DNA of 64,000 bases from JANQPX01 sp039197065 (lineage in GTDB: Bacteria; Pseudomonadota; Alphaproteobacteria; Geminicoccales; Geminicoccaceae), in contig JBCCUL010000008.1 of assembly GCA_039197065.1 (NCBI GenBank), positions 124,001 through 188,000 on the forward strand, in the 5' to 3' direction. The translations under genes were made by a program, and so were the position numbers. How positions within the stretch are numbered: the first letter of the stretch is position 1; every line of letters starts with the position of its first letter. Below the pieces are notes generated by a model that saw nothing but the letters and a program-made list of their open reading frames with translations, was not told the DNA's origin and did not search any database. Shown here in pieces: positions 26,032 to 35,864 of this stretch.

Positions 26032-28308
26032 TCAGGCTGAGTAGTAACGCGCGTTACTACCGGCGTAGACGCCGGCATCGCCGTAGTCGTAGCTCGCATG
26101 GCGCACGGCATCCATGCGGGACAAGACGAGTTCGATCGGCTGGCTGCTTTCGCCTTCCAGCAGGTTGGTCAAGGCACGATCGACGGTGCGTCGGCGGGTC
26201 TTGCCCCAGCGGATGCAAAACAGAAGCCTGCTGGCGAAATTCCTCAGATAGTTGACGTCGTCGACCGCCATGACCGGCGGCGAGTCGATCATGACGATGT
26301 CGTAGCGACGGCGCAGTTCGCTGATCATGTTGAACATCAGATCGCTGCTGATCAATCGGAAGACATCATGCGTATGGCCGCCGGAATAGATTAAATCCAG
26401 CGATGTGGCATCGTCCGTCGTGATCAGGCCGTCAAACCGCATCTGATCGTTCAGATAGGGGATCAGGCCGTTCACAGGCGGCTGGATCCCGAAGGTCTTC
26501 GGCAGGGATGGCCGTCTGAGATCGCAGTCGATCAACACGGTCTTCTGGCCGTTCAGCGCCAGTTGCCGGGCGGTGCTGGAAATCGTCGAGGTCTTACCCT
26601 CGCCGGGCTCCGCGGATGTGAACAGGAAGACGTTGTTGCTTGTATCGCTCTGAACGTGGCTCGTCAGACGGCCGGCGAGAGAGCGAATGGATTCGGCATA
26701 GGGCGTGTTCGGCGATTTGATGACCGCCATGGCGACCTTTTTCGGCGCGCGTTCCGAACGGCCGAAGATCGGCACCGTGCCGACGACCTTGATATTGGGG
26801 AACCGGCGCTCGAGCTGATCGGCGCTGCGATAGGAGTTGTCGAACTCCTCCGCCAGGATCGCCAGCAGGCAGGCGAAGACCAACGCGGCCAGGAAGGCGC
26901 CGATGACGGCGAGTTTGGTCGGCGGGAAAATCGGTCGAAGGGCCGGTTCGGCATCGGCGATGACGCGCGCTTCGGGCTTTTCCGCGAGGAAGTCCTCCTG
27001 CGCCGTCACTTCCGTCTGACGGCCGAGGAAACCTTCGAGCAGCGTGCGTTTGGCGGCCGCATCGCGTTCCAGCGTCGCGAGCGTCACCCGCGCATGATTG
27101 CTGGTGGACGCCTGATTTTGCCGGTCCTGCAGGATTTCCAGCAAACGCTCTTCGCGCGCCTGGGCGATCGCGAGATTGTCCTCCGCATCCCGGACGATCC
27201 GCTCGACCTCGGCCGCCAGGGATCTTTGCAGATCGGCGAGTTCGTTGCGTGCGGAGATCATGGTCGGATGGTTCTCGCCGAAATCGGTCGAGAGCTGCTG
27301 AACCTCGGAGCGCTTGGTCAGGATCTGATCCCTGAGGCTCTGAAGGATGGGGTTGCCGGCCGTGTCGAACGTCGTTTCGAGCTGGCTGGGATTGCCCTTG
27401 AGGCCGAGGATCCGGCGAAGCTCGGTCTCGCGCGCCGTTCGTTCGGTTTCCGCGAGGACCAGCTGGCTGGTCAGTTCCGCGATCTGCTGCCCGACCTGAT
27501 CGCCCTGATTGGTCTCAATCAGCCCGTTTTCGGCGCGATAGCTGGCGATCGCGGTCTCAGCGGCTTCGACGTCCTCCTTGAGGCTGGTGACCTTATCGGC
27601 AAACCACCCGGCGGTGCGCTCGGCGGCGCGGTAGCGCGTTTCGAGATTGGTGGTGATGTAGGTGTCCGCGATCTCGTTGGCCAATCTGGCCGCAAGCTCC
27701 GGATTTTCGGACTTGACCCCGATCTCGATGACATTGGAAACGCCGACCAACTGCACCGAGATCTTCTTGCGCAGCCGCTCGATCATCCTGATCTCGAGCG
27801 TTCGACGCAAGATCTGCTCGTCGACCGGCTCCGGCTCGCTGAGCAGGCCCATATCGGTCAGCGCACGTCGCCACGCCGGCGTGGGCGCAGGCGGCGGATT
27901 AAACTCTTCGACTTCGAGCAGCCCGAACTGGCCGGCGACACCCTCGAGAAAGTTCGACGACCGCAGTTCAGCCATCTTGCTCTGGATCGAGCGCTCGTCG
28001 AGCGAGCCAAAACCGAGCGTCTGCTCGAGCCCGAGCGCCGCGGCGTTCTGGGGCTCGAGAATAAGCTGTGTCGAGGACTGGTAGAGCGGCGTCAGGCCGG
28101 AGACCAAATTGTAGGTCAGCACCGTCGCGATGAACACGAACAGGCCGATCAGCACTGCGCGCCTGCGGATCCTGGCAAACAGCTCCGATAGTGAGATCAT
28201 TTGCCAGTCGCTGGGCATGATCCCGCCGCCGCGCGGCCTCCAGGATTCGGCCTGGGCTTCCGGCTCTCTCGGTCGATAGCTGTCGTAATTGATGATTTGT
28301 TGAGCCAA
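26032..28308 (-). CDS. polysaccharide co-polymerase / BY-type tyrosine autokinase (second copy)
   Basis: A 758-aa Wzc/ExoP-type protein. Membrane segments lie near residues 51-68 and 463-485, flanking a long coiled-coil periplasmic part with a GNVR-like end. The kinase domain has Walker A (SAEPGEGKTS, about 564-573), Walker A' (VLIDCDLRRP) and Walker B (IVMIDSPP, about 670-677). The tail has scattered tyrosines (YDYGDAGVY, NARYYSA). It regulates chain length and export of the polysaccharide made by this cluster. The start appears to be a TTG at 28306-28308 preceded by GAGAGG; internal ATG codons would cut the N-terminus. Confidence 0.92.
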   Translation of the reverse strand: MAQQIINYDSYRPREPEAQAESWRPRGGGIMPSDWQMISLSELFARIRRRAVLIGLFVFIATVLTYNLVSGLTPLYQSSTQLILEPQNAAALGLEQTLGFGSLDERSIQSKMAELRSSNFLEGVAGQFGLLEVEEFNPPPAPTPAWRRALTDMGLLSEPEPVDEQILRRTLEIRMIERLRKKISVQLVGVSNVIEIGVKSENPELAARLANEIADTYITTNLETRYRAAERTAGWFADKVTSLKEDVEAAETAIASYRAENGLIETNQGDQVGQQIAELTSQLVLAETERTARETELRRILGLKGNPSQLETTFDTAGNPILQSLRDQILTKRSEVQQLSTDFGENHPTMISARNELADLQRSLAAEVERIVRDAEDNLAIAQAREERLLEILQDRQNQASTSNHARVTLATLERDAAAKRTLLEGFLGRQTEVTAQEDFLAEKPEARVIADAEPALRPIFPPTKLAVIGAFLAALVFACLLAILAEEFDNSYRSADQLERRFPNIKVVGTVPIFGRSERAPKKVAMAVIKSPNTPYAESIRSLAGRLTSHVQSDTSNNVFLFTSAEPGEGKTSTISSTARQLALNGQKTVLIDCDLRRPSLPKTFGIQPPVNGLIPYLNDQMRFDGLITTDDATSLDLIYSGGHTHDVFRLISSDLMFNMISELRRRYDIVMIDSPPVMAVDDVNYLRNFASRLLFCIRWGKTRRRTVDRALTNLLEGESSQPIELVLSRMDAVRHASYDYGDAGVYAGSNARYYSA

Positions 28309-28486
28309 AAGCCTCTCACGAATAGGAAGATTGTCGAGATTGCCGGCGGCCGAATGGCGAGGATTTACGACAAAATAGAGAAAAAAACCGGATAGACTAG
28401 AGGCTATGTGCTTCAGGCATCAGATTTGACGGAACCGTTACCGAAAATGTGGCTTTGCCGGCACCCTTCCCGATCCAAATCCCGGC

Positions 28487-29488
28487 TCAGAGCGGGCGAT
28501 CGGCAGCCATGCGGCTGTCTTCGGCGGCGATGCCGCCTGGCGCCGGGTGATTAGACGCTGCCCAATGGGACAGGTCCCTGTCCAGCATTCGAGCCAGCTG
28601 ATCGATGCAGGGACGAAGCGTCTTTGCCAGTTCGGCGCGCAGGCCAGGACTGAGCGCGGGCTTGGCCGCGCCAGCGCCGACATGACGATCGCCGGCATCC
28701 CGGTTCAGCCCGTCCAGAACATTCCAGATCCGGCTCTTCAATGACCTAGGCAGCAGCCGCTTCGCCTGTCCGGCAAGCCCCTTGTTGGTCACCATGGTGC
28801 GATAGAGCCCCTGGAAACGGCGGCGCGGCAGGGTGCTGGTCTCGTTTTCCGGCGTGAGGTCGATCGCGGACATGTCGGGCAGGCCGAGAAAGTCGAACAC
28901 GCGGCCCACGCAGCCGGCGGTGTCCTCGAGCTCGTCGAACAGAATGACGTGAACGCGCTCCCGGCCGAACATGTCCCAATAGCGCTGTAATTGCGGCGCG
29001 AAATCGACCATGGCGGTGTAATGCAGAGCCGCCTCGATCCGGTTGCTCGCCGGAATGCGCCGCCCCGCCCGTCGGTCAGCCTCGGCCAGGATCGCCTCGT
29101 CGACGGTCCTGATGTTCTCATTGCCCTTGATCTGGTTGTATCGGAACTGCGAGACGATCAGGTCGAGAGGATCGCGCAGCATGACGATGATGCGCGCCTC
29201 GGGGCTGGCTTCCTTGATGGCGGCCGCCGCCCTGGCCGAATAGAGATACCAGGTCGATCCCTCGGCGCGGTAGCGCTGCTCAGCGCCATCGGCGAAAAGA
29301 GCGAGGTAGTCCTGCTCATCGGTAACCGCGCGCGCATGGGGCAGGTCCGAGCTGAAAAAGAAAGGTTCCTTTCGCTCGGCAAAATAGATATCAGGATGCT
29401 GATCCAGATAGGCGGCCATCGACGTCGTGCCGCATTTGGGCGCACCAGCAACGAATAAATTCGGGCCGTGGACCCATCGCCTCGTCAA
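28487..29488 (-). CDS. sulfotransferase
   Basis: A 333-aa PAPS-dependent sulfotransferase. The 5'-phosphosulfate loop is FVAGAPKCGTTSMAAYLDQH, and the 3'-phosphate site is IIVMLRDPLDLIVSQFRY. It also has KEPFFFSSD and STWYLY, as in bacterial carbohydrate sulfotransferases. The start seems to be a TTG at 29486-29488 with GGGGG upstream, which shares bases with the ATG of the divergent flippase gene. It is probably a cytosolic enzyme that sulfates the lipid-linked EPS repeat unit before export. Confidence 0.88.
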   Translation of the reverse strand: MTRRWVHGPNLFVAGAPKCGTTSMAAYLDQHPDIYFAERKEPFFFSSDLPHARAVTDEQDYLALFADGAEQRYRAEGSTWYLYSARAAAAIKEASPEARIIVMLRDPLDLIVSQFRYNQIKGNENIRTVDEAILAEADRRAGRRIPASNRIEAALHYTAMVDFAPQLQRYWDMFGRERVHVILFDELEDTAGCVGRVFDFLGLPDMSAIDLTPENETSTLPRRRFQGLYRTMVTNKGLAGQAKRLLPRSLKSRIWNVLDGLNRDAGDRHVGAGAAKPALSPGLRAELAKTLRPCIDQLARMLDRDLSHWAASNHPAPGGIAAEDSRMAADRPL

Positions 29489-31038
29489 TGTCTGACACCC
29501 CCGTCCAAGCGCCGACCAAGGATCTGAAAGGCCGCGCGGTGCGTGGTAGCACGATCATTTTAGGTGCTCAAGCGTTCCAGATGGTCCTGCAGGTCGCCTC
29601 GGTGATGATCCTGGCGAGGCTGCTGGCGCCGGCGGATTTCGGCATCGTGGCGATGGTCGCCCCGGTCCAGGCCCTGGCCGTGCTGATCAAGACGATCGGC
29701 CTCGGCGACGCCGTCATCCAGCGCCAGGACCTGAAGACCAGTCAGCTCAACGCGCTGTTCTGGATCCAACTCGCGGTCTGCGCCGGCCTGTCCCTGACCA
29801 TGGCGCTGCTCGCGCCGGCGGTCGCCTGGTTCTACGATCGGGAGGTCCTTGTCGCGATCACCATCGCCTATAGCAGCGTCATTCTTCTGGGTGGTCTCGG
29901 CAGCATGCACGAGAACCTGCTGACCCGACGCATGGCCTTCAAGAAAGTCGCCTTCGTCCAGCTCACCGCCGCAGTACTAGGCTTCGCGACCGGAATCGTC
30001 GCTGCGATGATCCTCCAGAATTACTGGGCTCTCGTCCTGATGGTGATCGCCAGGGCCGCGATCGAAACGGTGCTCTTCTGGGCGCTGGCCCGATGGCTGC
30101 CGGGGCGGCCGCGCTCCGCCGAGAAAATCGGCGAACTGCTTCGTTTCGGCGGCAGCGTCGCCGGGGCGAAAATGGCCCATTACGTCGCCAATAACAGCAC
30201 GACGATCCTGCTCGGCAAGGTCCTGGGCGAGGTCTCGCTCGGTCTCTATGATCGTGCCAACCGCCTACTGGTCTATCCCACGGCGCAGCTGCACAAGCCG
30301 CTGCAGAACGTCGGCATTCCCCTGCTCAGCCGGCTGCAGGACGACGATCAGCGCTACCGCAAGGCCTTCGTCACCATCCTGCAGGGCCTCGCGGTCATCG
30401 CCGCGCCGGGCCTGGTCAGCTTCGTGGTGTTCTCGGACGAGGTGGTGCTGCTGGCGTTCGGCGAAGGCTGGAGCGCCGTGGCTCCGATCTTCGCTTTGCT
30501 GGCGCCGGTGACCCTGTCACAGCTGATCAACCACCCTCTGGCCTGGCTCTTCTTCACCCAGGGTCGTCCCGGCGAGATGGTGGCCTGGGCCTGGACGCGC
30601 TCGCTGCTGCTGCTCGCCGCGGTGATCGCCGGCCTGCCCTACGGACTGATTGGGGTCGTCGCCGCCTATGCCGGCACGCAGCTCCTGATCGTGACCCCGG
30701 CCATCTGGATCTGGTCGACACGAATCGGGCCGGTGCGTCTCAAGGATGCCCTCCGGGCGATCCTGCCCTATCTCGCCGGCATCCCGCCGACCCTCTTGGT
30801 TCTGGAGATCATGCACCGGCGGCTCGACCTTGGCGCCGCCGCGGAACTCGCGCTGGCGATCCTCGCCGCCTATGCCATCATGGGGCTGATCTCGCTCGCC
30901 TTCCCCCAGGGTCGTTCGGGTCTGAAAGACCTTATCGCGCTTCGCCATCAGCTCGCGAAGAAGCGCGGTGGACGGCGCGTCGAGGCGACGCCCGCCGAGG
31001 AACCATCCTCAGCTGCTGTCGTCGCGAAGGGCGCATAG
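29488..31038 (+). CDS. Wzx-like oligosaccharide flippase (MOP superfamily)
   Basis: A 516-aa polytopic membrane protein of the PST/Wzx family. The N-terminal signature RAVRGSTIILGAQAFQMVLQ is followed by ILARLLAPADFGIVAMVAP, typical of these flippases, and about 12-14 hydrophobic segments follow. It would turn the undecaprenyl-linked repeat unit across the inner membrane. Its start codon overlaps the divergent sulfotransferase start, and its last 30 bp overlap the convergent polymerase gene. Confidence 0.92.
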   Translation: MSDTPVQAPTKDLKGRAVRGSTIILGAQAFQMVLQVASVMILARLLAPADFGIVAMVAPVQALAVLIKTIGLGDAVIQRQDLKTSQLNALFWIQLAVCAGLSLTMALLAPAVAWFYDREVLVAITIAYSSVILLGGLGSMHENLLTRRMAFKKVAFVQLTAAVLGFATGIVAAMILQNYWALVLMVIARAAIETVLFWALARWLPGRPRSAEKIGELLRFGGSVAGAKMAHYVANNSTTILLGKVLGEVSLGLYDRANRLLVYPTAQLHKPLQNVGIPLLSRLQDDDQRYRKAFVTILQGLAVIAAPGLVSFVVFSDEVVLLAFGEGWSAVAPIFALLAPVTLSQLINHPLAWLFFTQGRPGEMVAWAWTRSLLLLAAVIAGLPYGLIGVVAAYAGTQLLIVTPAIWIWSTRIGPVRLKDALRAILPYLAGIPPTLLVLEIMHRRLDLGAAAELALAILAAYAIMGLISLAFPQGRSGLKDLIALRHQLAKKRGGRRVEATPAEEPSSAAVVAKGA

Positions 31039-32289
31039 CCAGGCGGTCTTCATGATCACGATCATCAAGGTCATCGACGAAAGGTCGGTGTGCTCGAGAT
31101 AGACCTTCTCGGTGATGTTGTAGATCAGGATGAAGGCCATGAAGGCCGGGAAGAAGATCATCAGATCGTCGGGATGATAGAGCGCCAGATAGAGGCTGCG
31201 CGCCAGTGCCGCCAGCAGTATCAGGACGAAGCCGACGGCGCCGGGCACGCCCAGCTCCAGCCAGAGATCCATATAGCCGCTATGTCCGTTGCCGTAGTCG
31301 GTGTGGCGGCTGCCGAAGATCAAGAAGCGCACGATCGCCGAATGGCTGTCGGTCCAAAAGGCGCGAAAGCCGGATCCCAGCCAGGGATGCTCCTCCGCCG
31401 CGTAGGTCGTGGCGACGCTCCAGATGCGCGTGCGGTTGGTGAGCGTGGGATCGCGCCCGATGGCCTCAAAGAACAGGTCCGAGGCGAACAGCATCAGGCC
31501 GGCGAGAGGCAGCGTGATGACCACCCCGACCAGCAAGAGGGTGCCGATGGAAAAGCGCATGCGCCGGATCACGCCGAATGCGACGATAACCCCGAGCGTT
31601 CCGACCACGCCGATTGTCGCCGACGCCGTCTGGGTCTTGAACAGAATGAGCATGGACAGCAGAAAGCCGAACCAGCCGAACCAGCGCCAGGGCCCGTCGT
31701 CGTTCTTGACGAACCAGAACACCAAGCTGCTGATCGCCATCATGCGGCCGTAGAAGGTGAGCCCGGTCAGACCGTTGCTCCAGGACCCGAATTTGCGGGC
31801 GTCGGTGGAGATCAGCTCCGCCGGATCCATCGCCAGATTGAAGAGTGAAATGCAGGCCAAGATGAAACAGGCGATGGCGATCAGACGCAGAATCTGCCGA
31901 AGATTGAACTCGAGCACGACATAGGCGCAGAATAGGGTCGACAGGCAAAAGGCCAGGGCGCGGCGGAAGGTCGGCACGGTCTCCGTCGACCAAAGGCATG
32001 ACGCGCAGATATAGATGAGGAGGAGCACCAGGCCCCACTGACGGGTCACCAGGGCCATGAACCTTTCGGCGTGACGATAGAACAGGAGGGCGGCTGCCGT
32101 CAGGTAAAGCACCAGCGCAATCGCCAGGCGCAGCGTGTTCGAATCGTTCAGGCTTTCCGTGGCGTTGGCGAGCAGCAGCCCGTTCAGGCCGCCGGCGCTG
32201 AGCAGGAACGTCAGCACGACATAGCCCTGCAGGATCCAGGGAATCCTGGGCATGGCCAGGCCGGCCACCGGCATCGGCGTCGTATTCAT
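31009..32289 (-). CDS. O-antigen polymerase/ligase family protein (Wzy-like)
   Basis: A 426-aa membrane protein with about 10-12 hydrophobic segments. The large periplasmic loop carries NRTRIWSVATTYAAEEHPWL and HTDYGNGHSGYMDLWLELG, the Wzy_C-type signature. An upstream segment reads YICASCLWSTETVPTFRRAL, typical of EPS polymerases. It probably polymerises repeat units in the periplasm. AAGGA precedes the ATG with five-base spacing. It is convergent with the flippase gene, overlapping by 30 bp. Confidence 0.88.
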   Translation of the reverse strand: MNTTPMPVAGLAMPRIPWILQGYVVLTFLLSAGGLNGLLLANATESLNDSNTLRLAIALVLYLTAAALLFYRHAERFMALVTRQWGLVLLLIYICASCLWSTETVPTFRRALAFCLSTLFCAYVVLEFNLRQILRLIAIACFILACISLFNLAMDPAELISTDARKFGSWSNGLTGLTFYGRMMAISSLVFWFVKNDDGPWRWFGWFGFLLSMLILFKTQTASATIGVVGTLGVIVAFGVIRRMRFSIGTLLLVGVVITLPLAGLMLFASDLFFEAIGRDPTLTNRTRIWSVATTYAAEEHPWLGSGFRAFWTDSHSAIVRFLIFGSRHTDYGNGHSGYMDLWLELGVPGAVGFVLILLAALARSLYLALYHPDDLMIFFPAFMAFILIYNITEKVYLEHTDLSSMTLMIVIMKTAWLCALRDDSS

Positions 32290-32521
32290 CCGGCTTCCTT
32301 AGCGAAACAACACGCGATTGTCATGTGCTCCGGCGTCATTCACGTCCTACACATCTTGCAACGGAGAATGACCGATGTACCATACCGCGCGTCGGAGCCG
32401 AGCGACGCGCCTCGTCGTCTCCGGCAGTGTCGCGTCGCTTCATCATCCACGCCTCAATTCCAGCACCCGCCGGCAACGGTGGGGATTCCCTTGACCATCG
32501 CCATCGACCAAGTTTTTAGCA

Positions 32522-33703
32522 ATGAAGAAAAAACGGATAGGTGTGCCCTTTAGCGGCGAGCTCATCGGCGGCAGCCATGTTTCGACCATGCTCCTGCTGG
32601 ACGGGCTCGACCCGGCGGTTTTCGAGCCGGTGGTCATCCTGCACAGCGACGGCGAGGTGGCGGATTTTCTGAGACGGCGCTCAACGCCGTTCGTCATCGA
32701 ATCCATGGCCGCCATCAGGCGCTGGGAGGGTTCGCCCCTGCGACGCCTGCTCGCCTCGTTCCAGTCCCTGCTGCCGACCATGCGTCTGATCAGGAAACAC
32801 GGCCTCGACCTCATCCACGTCCAGGACCATAAGGCCTTCCAGCTCTGGGTCTGGGGCGCTCTGCTCGCCAGACGGCCGATGCTCCTGCACTGCCGCGGCA
32901 TCTACGGTAGAAGTATCGTCACCCGGATCATGATGCGCTTCGCCACGCGCATCGTGGCGATCTCGCGCTATCTGCAGGACCGCCTGCCTGCGGAAGTCGG
33001 ACGGCGCGCCGAGCTCATCTACAACCCCTTCGACACCGACGAACCTTTGCCGGACCGCGACGCCCGCCGCGCGGCGCTGCGCGCGGAACTCGGCCTGCCC
33101 GCCGACAGCACCCTGCTCTGCTGGATCGGCACGATCAACAGGCGCAAGCACCCGGAGCGTTTCGTCGAGATCGTGCAGCGCCTGCGCGCCGATCGATCGG
33201 ATGAGGCCATCTTCGGCGTTCTCTGCGGCGGGCCCGGCAATCTGCGTGACGACCCGTCATGGCTAAGGACGCTGGAGGATGCCGGACCTGCCATTCGCAT
33301 GCTCGGCTTTCGCGACCCGATCGGCCCGACACTTGCCGGCTGCGACGCCTTGGTCGTCACCGCCGACGAGGAACCGTTTGGCCGCACCGTGATCGAAGCG
33401 ATGCTCGCAGGCGTTCCGGTGGTCGCCGCCGACGAGGGCGGCTATGTCGAGGTGATGGAGCATGGCGCAACAGGCCTCTTGGTGCCGACCGAGGACCGTG
33501 AGGGCTTCGCGGAGGCGATCGCCGGGCTTCTGGACCGGCCCGACGATGCCCAAGCGCTGACCGCAAACGCCAGAACCATGGCCGAGGACGGGTTTTCGAT
33601 CACCCGTCACGTCGGCGCCGTCGAGGCGGTCTACCGATCCCTGCTCGACCCGCCGGCCAGGTCGCCCTCACCGGGGCGCCTCGAAGAAACCGCCGCCGGC
33701 TAA
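32522..33703 (+). CDS. glycosyltransferase family 4
   Basis: A 393-aa GT-B glycosyltransferase. The N-terminal half has GELIGGSHVSTMLLLDGLDP. The C-terminal donor-binding half has LLCWIGTINRRKHPERFVEI, IRMLGFRDPIGPTLAGCDALV and EEPFGRTVIEAMLAGVPVVA, the EX7E motif of family GT4. It is the first gene of a plus-strand series of transferases (32.5-38.0 kb). It acts on the cytosolic face of the membrane to extend the EPS repeat unit; the sugar added cannot be told. Confidence 0.9.
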   Translation: MKKKRIGVPFSGELIGGSHVSTMLLLDGLDPAVFEPVVILHSDGEVADFLRRRSTPFVIESMAAIRRWEGSPLRRLLASFQSLLPTMRLIRKHGLDLIHVQDHKAFQLWVWGALLARRPMLLHCRGIYGRSIVTRIMMRFATRIVAISRYLQDRLPAEVGRRAELIYNPFDTDEPLPDRDARRAALRAELGLPADSTLLCWIGTINRRKHPERFVEIVQRLRADRSDEAIFGVLCGGPGNLRDDPSWLRTLEDAGPAIRMLGFRDPIGPTLAGCDALVVTADEEPFGRTVIEAMLAGVPVVAADEGGYVEVMEHGATGLLVPTEDREGFAEAIAGLLDRPDDAQALTANARTMAEDGFSITRHVGAVEAVYRSLLDPPARSPSPGRLEETAAG

Positions 33704-33730
33704 GACCAACGAGGAAACGAAAGACGTCCC

Positions 33731-34900
33731 ATGGCTAAAAAGAAAGTGATCTTTCTCGCCTCTTTCCTGAACGTCGCCGGCGCTCAGGAGGCGGCGCTTA
33801 GGGTAGCGCGCAGCCTCAGAGAGCGGGACTATGAGACCGAGGTCTGGTTTCTTTACGCGGAGGCCAAGCCCGCCGAGATCGATCCCGGCGTGCGCATCCT
33901 CCTCGACGTGACCAAGCCGACGGCCCGGCAATATCTCACAATCGCGCGAAAACTCTTCGTCGAGCTCCGACGCGCCAGGCCCGACGCCCTGGTGTCCTTC
34001 TTGCCGCTGGCCAATGTCCTTGGTCAGAGCCTGGCGCTTTTGGCAGGCGTCCGTAGGCGCATCGCCTCGCACCGGGCCCCCTACTGGACCGGCGGCGCTG
34101 CGCTGCGTCACGCCGATACCGTGATCGGCACGCTCGGCGTCTACAGCTCAGTGATCGCCGTCGCCGAGGAGGTTCGCCGCTCCTATGACCGTCATCCCCG
34201 CGCCTACAAAAAGCGCATCGGCGTCGTCTGCAACGGCATCGACTGGACGCCGTCCTCATTGACGCGCAACGAAGCGAGACGGAAGTTCGGCCTGCCGGAC
34301 GATCGGTTCGTCGCCCTGACCATCGGACGCATGAAACCGCAAAAGAACTATCCCTTTGTAGTGCGCATCGCCGAGGGCCTGCAATCGGGCATGATCGTCG
34401 CCGCGGGCGACGGGCCGCTTTGGGACGAAGTGAACGCCATGATCGAGCGCACGGACACACGCGACCGCCTGCACCTTCTGGGCGCGGTTGCCAAGTCGGA
34501 TATCCCCGATCTGTTCCGCGCCGCCGATACATTCATCCTGCCCTCCCTCTATGAAGGCCAGTCCAACGCCTTGCTCGAAGCGATGCATGACGGCACCCCG
34601 GTGATCGTCAGCGAACGGCCGGAGCAACGCGAAACCGTGGTCGAGCCGAACGGCATGTCAGCCGGCGTCATCCTCGACCTCGACGATCCAGCGCTCTGGA
34701 GCCGAACCATCGACGATCTGGCGGGCGACCCCGAGCGTTCTGCGGCCTTGGGCGCGGCCGCCAAAGCAAGATCGGCGGCGTTTAGCCTGGATCGCCAGAC
34801 CGACGGATTCGCCGACGTCATAGAAGGCCGAACGCCACCGCCCAGCTCCGCCCCTGCCGGATCATTGGTCATGCCGGCCGAACAGCAGGAACGGGCGTAA
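33731..34900 (+). CDS. glycosyltransferase family 4
   Basis: A 389-aa GT-B transferase. It starts with FLASFLNVAGAQEAALRVAR, the acceptor-side glycine loop seen in family 4. The C-terminal half has FVALTIGRMKPQKNYPFVVR and the donor motif ADTFILPSLYEGQSNALLEA. It lies 27 bp after the preceding transferase, so both are probably in one transcript. The donor and linkage are unknown. Confidence 0.9.
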   Translation: MAKKKVIFLASFLNVAGAQEAALRVARSLRERDYETEVWFLYAEAKPAEIDPGVRILLDVTKPTARQYLTIARKLFVELRRARPDALVSFLPLANVLGQSLALLAGVRRRIASHRAPYWTGGAALRHADTVIGTLGVYSSVIAVAEEVRRSYDRHPRAYKKRIGVVCNGIDWTPSSLTRNEARRKFGLPDDRFVALTIGRMKPQKNYPFVVRIAEGLQSGMIVAAGDGPLWDEVNAMIERTDTRDRLHLLGAVAKSDIPDLFRAADTFILPSLYEGQSNALLEAMHDGTPVIVSERPEQRETVVEPNGMSAGVILDLDDPALWSRTIDDLAGDPERSAALGAAAKARSAAFSLDRQTDGFADVIEGRTPPPSSAPAGSLVMPAEQQERA

Positions 34901-35083
34901 AAATGTCGTGTTTCGATCATGTTGCACCTCACAGCCTCCGGTAGAGATTGCACGATGCTTCGCTTTTTACTAAAAGGCGTTGGAGTTACGCATGATCGTC
35001 CTGCCGGCAATGTAGGAAAACCTGCCGACACCCCATGAGCCGGTTGGCGACGACAGAAATTCTTCCATTCCAGGGCGCCGACG

Positions 35084-35857
35084 TTGAAGCAGTATATTCG
35101 CGGCTATGACCTCGCCACTTGCGGGCTGCGACCAGGCACGGGCCTCGGCGTCGCTCAGAAATGCCTGCGCGCCTCCAGGCGGCTTTGGTCACAGCATGGC
35201 GCCCAGCCCAAAGCCGACGTCGCCACGCGCAAGATCATCTCAAGGAACCGCCGCTTTTTGATTGCGCCCATACCCAAGGTCGGCACCAAGACCTTGAAGG
35301 TGATGCTCCAGACCCTGGACGCCGAGAAGAAAGGCGGCGCCGACATCGCCTTCGTGCACGCTCCGCTGCATGCCTGCCTCGCCGAGCTGGAGCCCGACTA
35401 CACGGTGTTTTCCCTGGTGCGCAATCCCTGGTCGCGCGTGCTGTCCTGCTACCGCAACAAGGTGCTCTCGTCACGTCTCGGCGATCTGGCGATCTGCTCG
35501 CGCTATCCCGATTTGAGCCCGGTCATGTCGTTCCCAGAATTCGTCCGCTGGCTCGGCAGCGAGCACGGACGGGACGACGTCGCCGACCGCCATTGGATCT
35601 CGCAGACCAGACTGCTCTCCGATCCGGAGACCGGACGGTTATTGTGCACCAAGATCGGCAAGTTCGAACGTTTCAAGGCCGACATCGAGGACTTCCTGGA
35701 GGAGGTCGGTCTCGGCCATCTCGACGTGCTGCACATCAACCGAACCGGCGTCTCCGACGATCCCCACAGCTACCGCTCGGCCTACGATGCCGAGTGCCGG
35801 GACATCATCGCCAGGCGCTATCGGCAAGACATCGAGACCTTTGGTTACAGCTTCTAG
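35084..35857 (+). CDS. sulfotransferase family 2 (carbohydrate sulfotransferase-like)
   Basis: A 257-aa protein of the Sulfotransfer_2 family, distinct from the other two sulfotransferases in the window. The PAPS-binding region is RFLIAPIPKVGTKTLKVMLQ, and the 3'-phosphate site is VFSLVRNPWSRVLSCYRNKV. The C-terminal half has CTKIGKFERFKADIEDFL and a final AECRDIIARRYRQDIETFGY, all typical. The only plausible start is a TTG at 35084. The first 45 residues are poorly conserved in appearance, and a frameshift near 35100 cannot be excluded. It would sulfate a sugar of the EPS. Confidence 0.83.
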   Translation: MKQYIRGYDLATCGLRPGTGLGVAQKCLRASRRLWSQHGAQPKADVATRKIISRNRRFLIAPIPKVGTKTLKVMLQTLDAEKKGGADIAFVHAPLHACLAELEPDYTVFSLVRNPWSRVLSCYRNKVLSSRLGDLAICSRYPDLSPVMSFPEFVRWLGSEHGRDDVADRHWISQTRLLSDPETGRLLCTKIGKFERFKADIEDFLEEVGLGHLDVLHINRTGVSDDPHSYRSAYDAECRDIIARRYRQDIETFGYSF

Positions 35858-35864
35858 GACGAGG

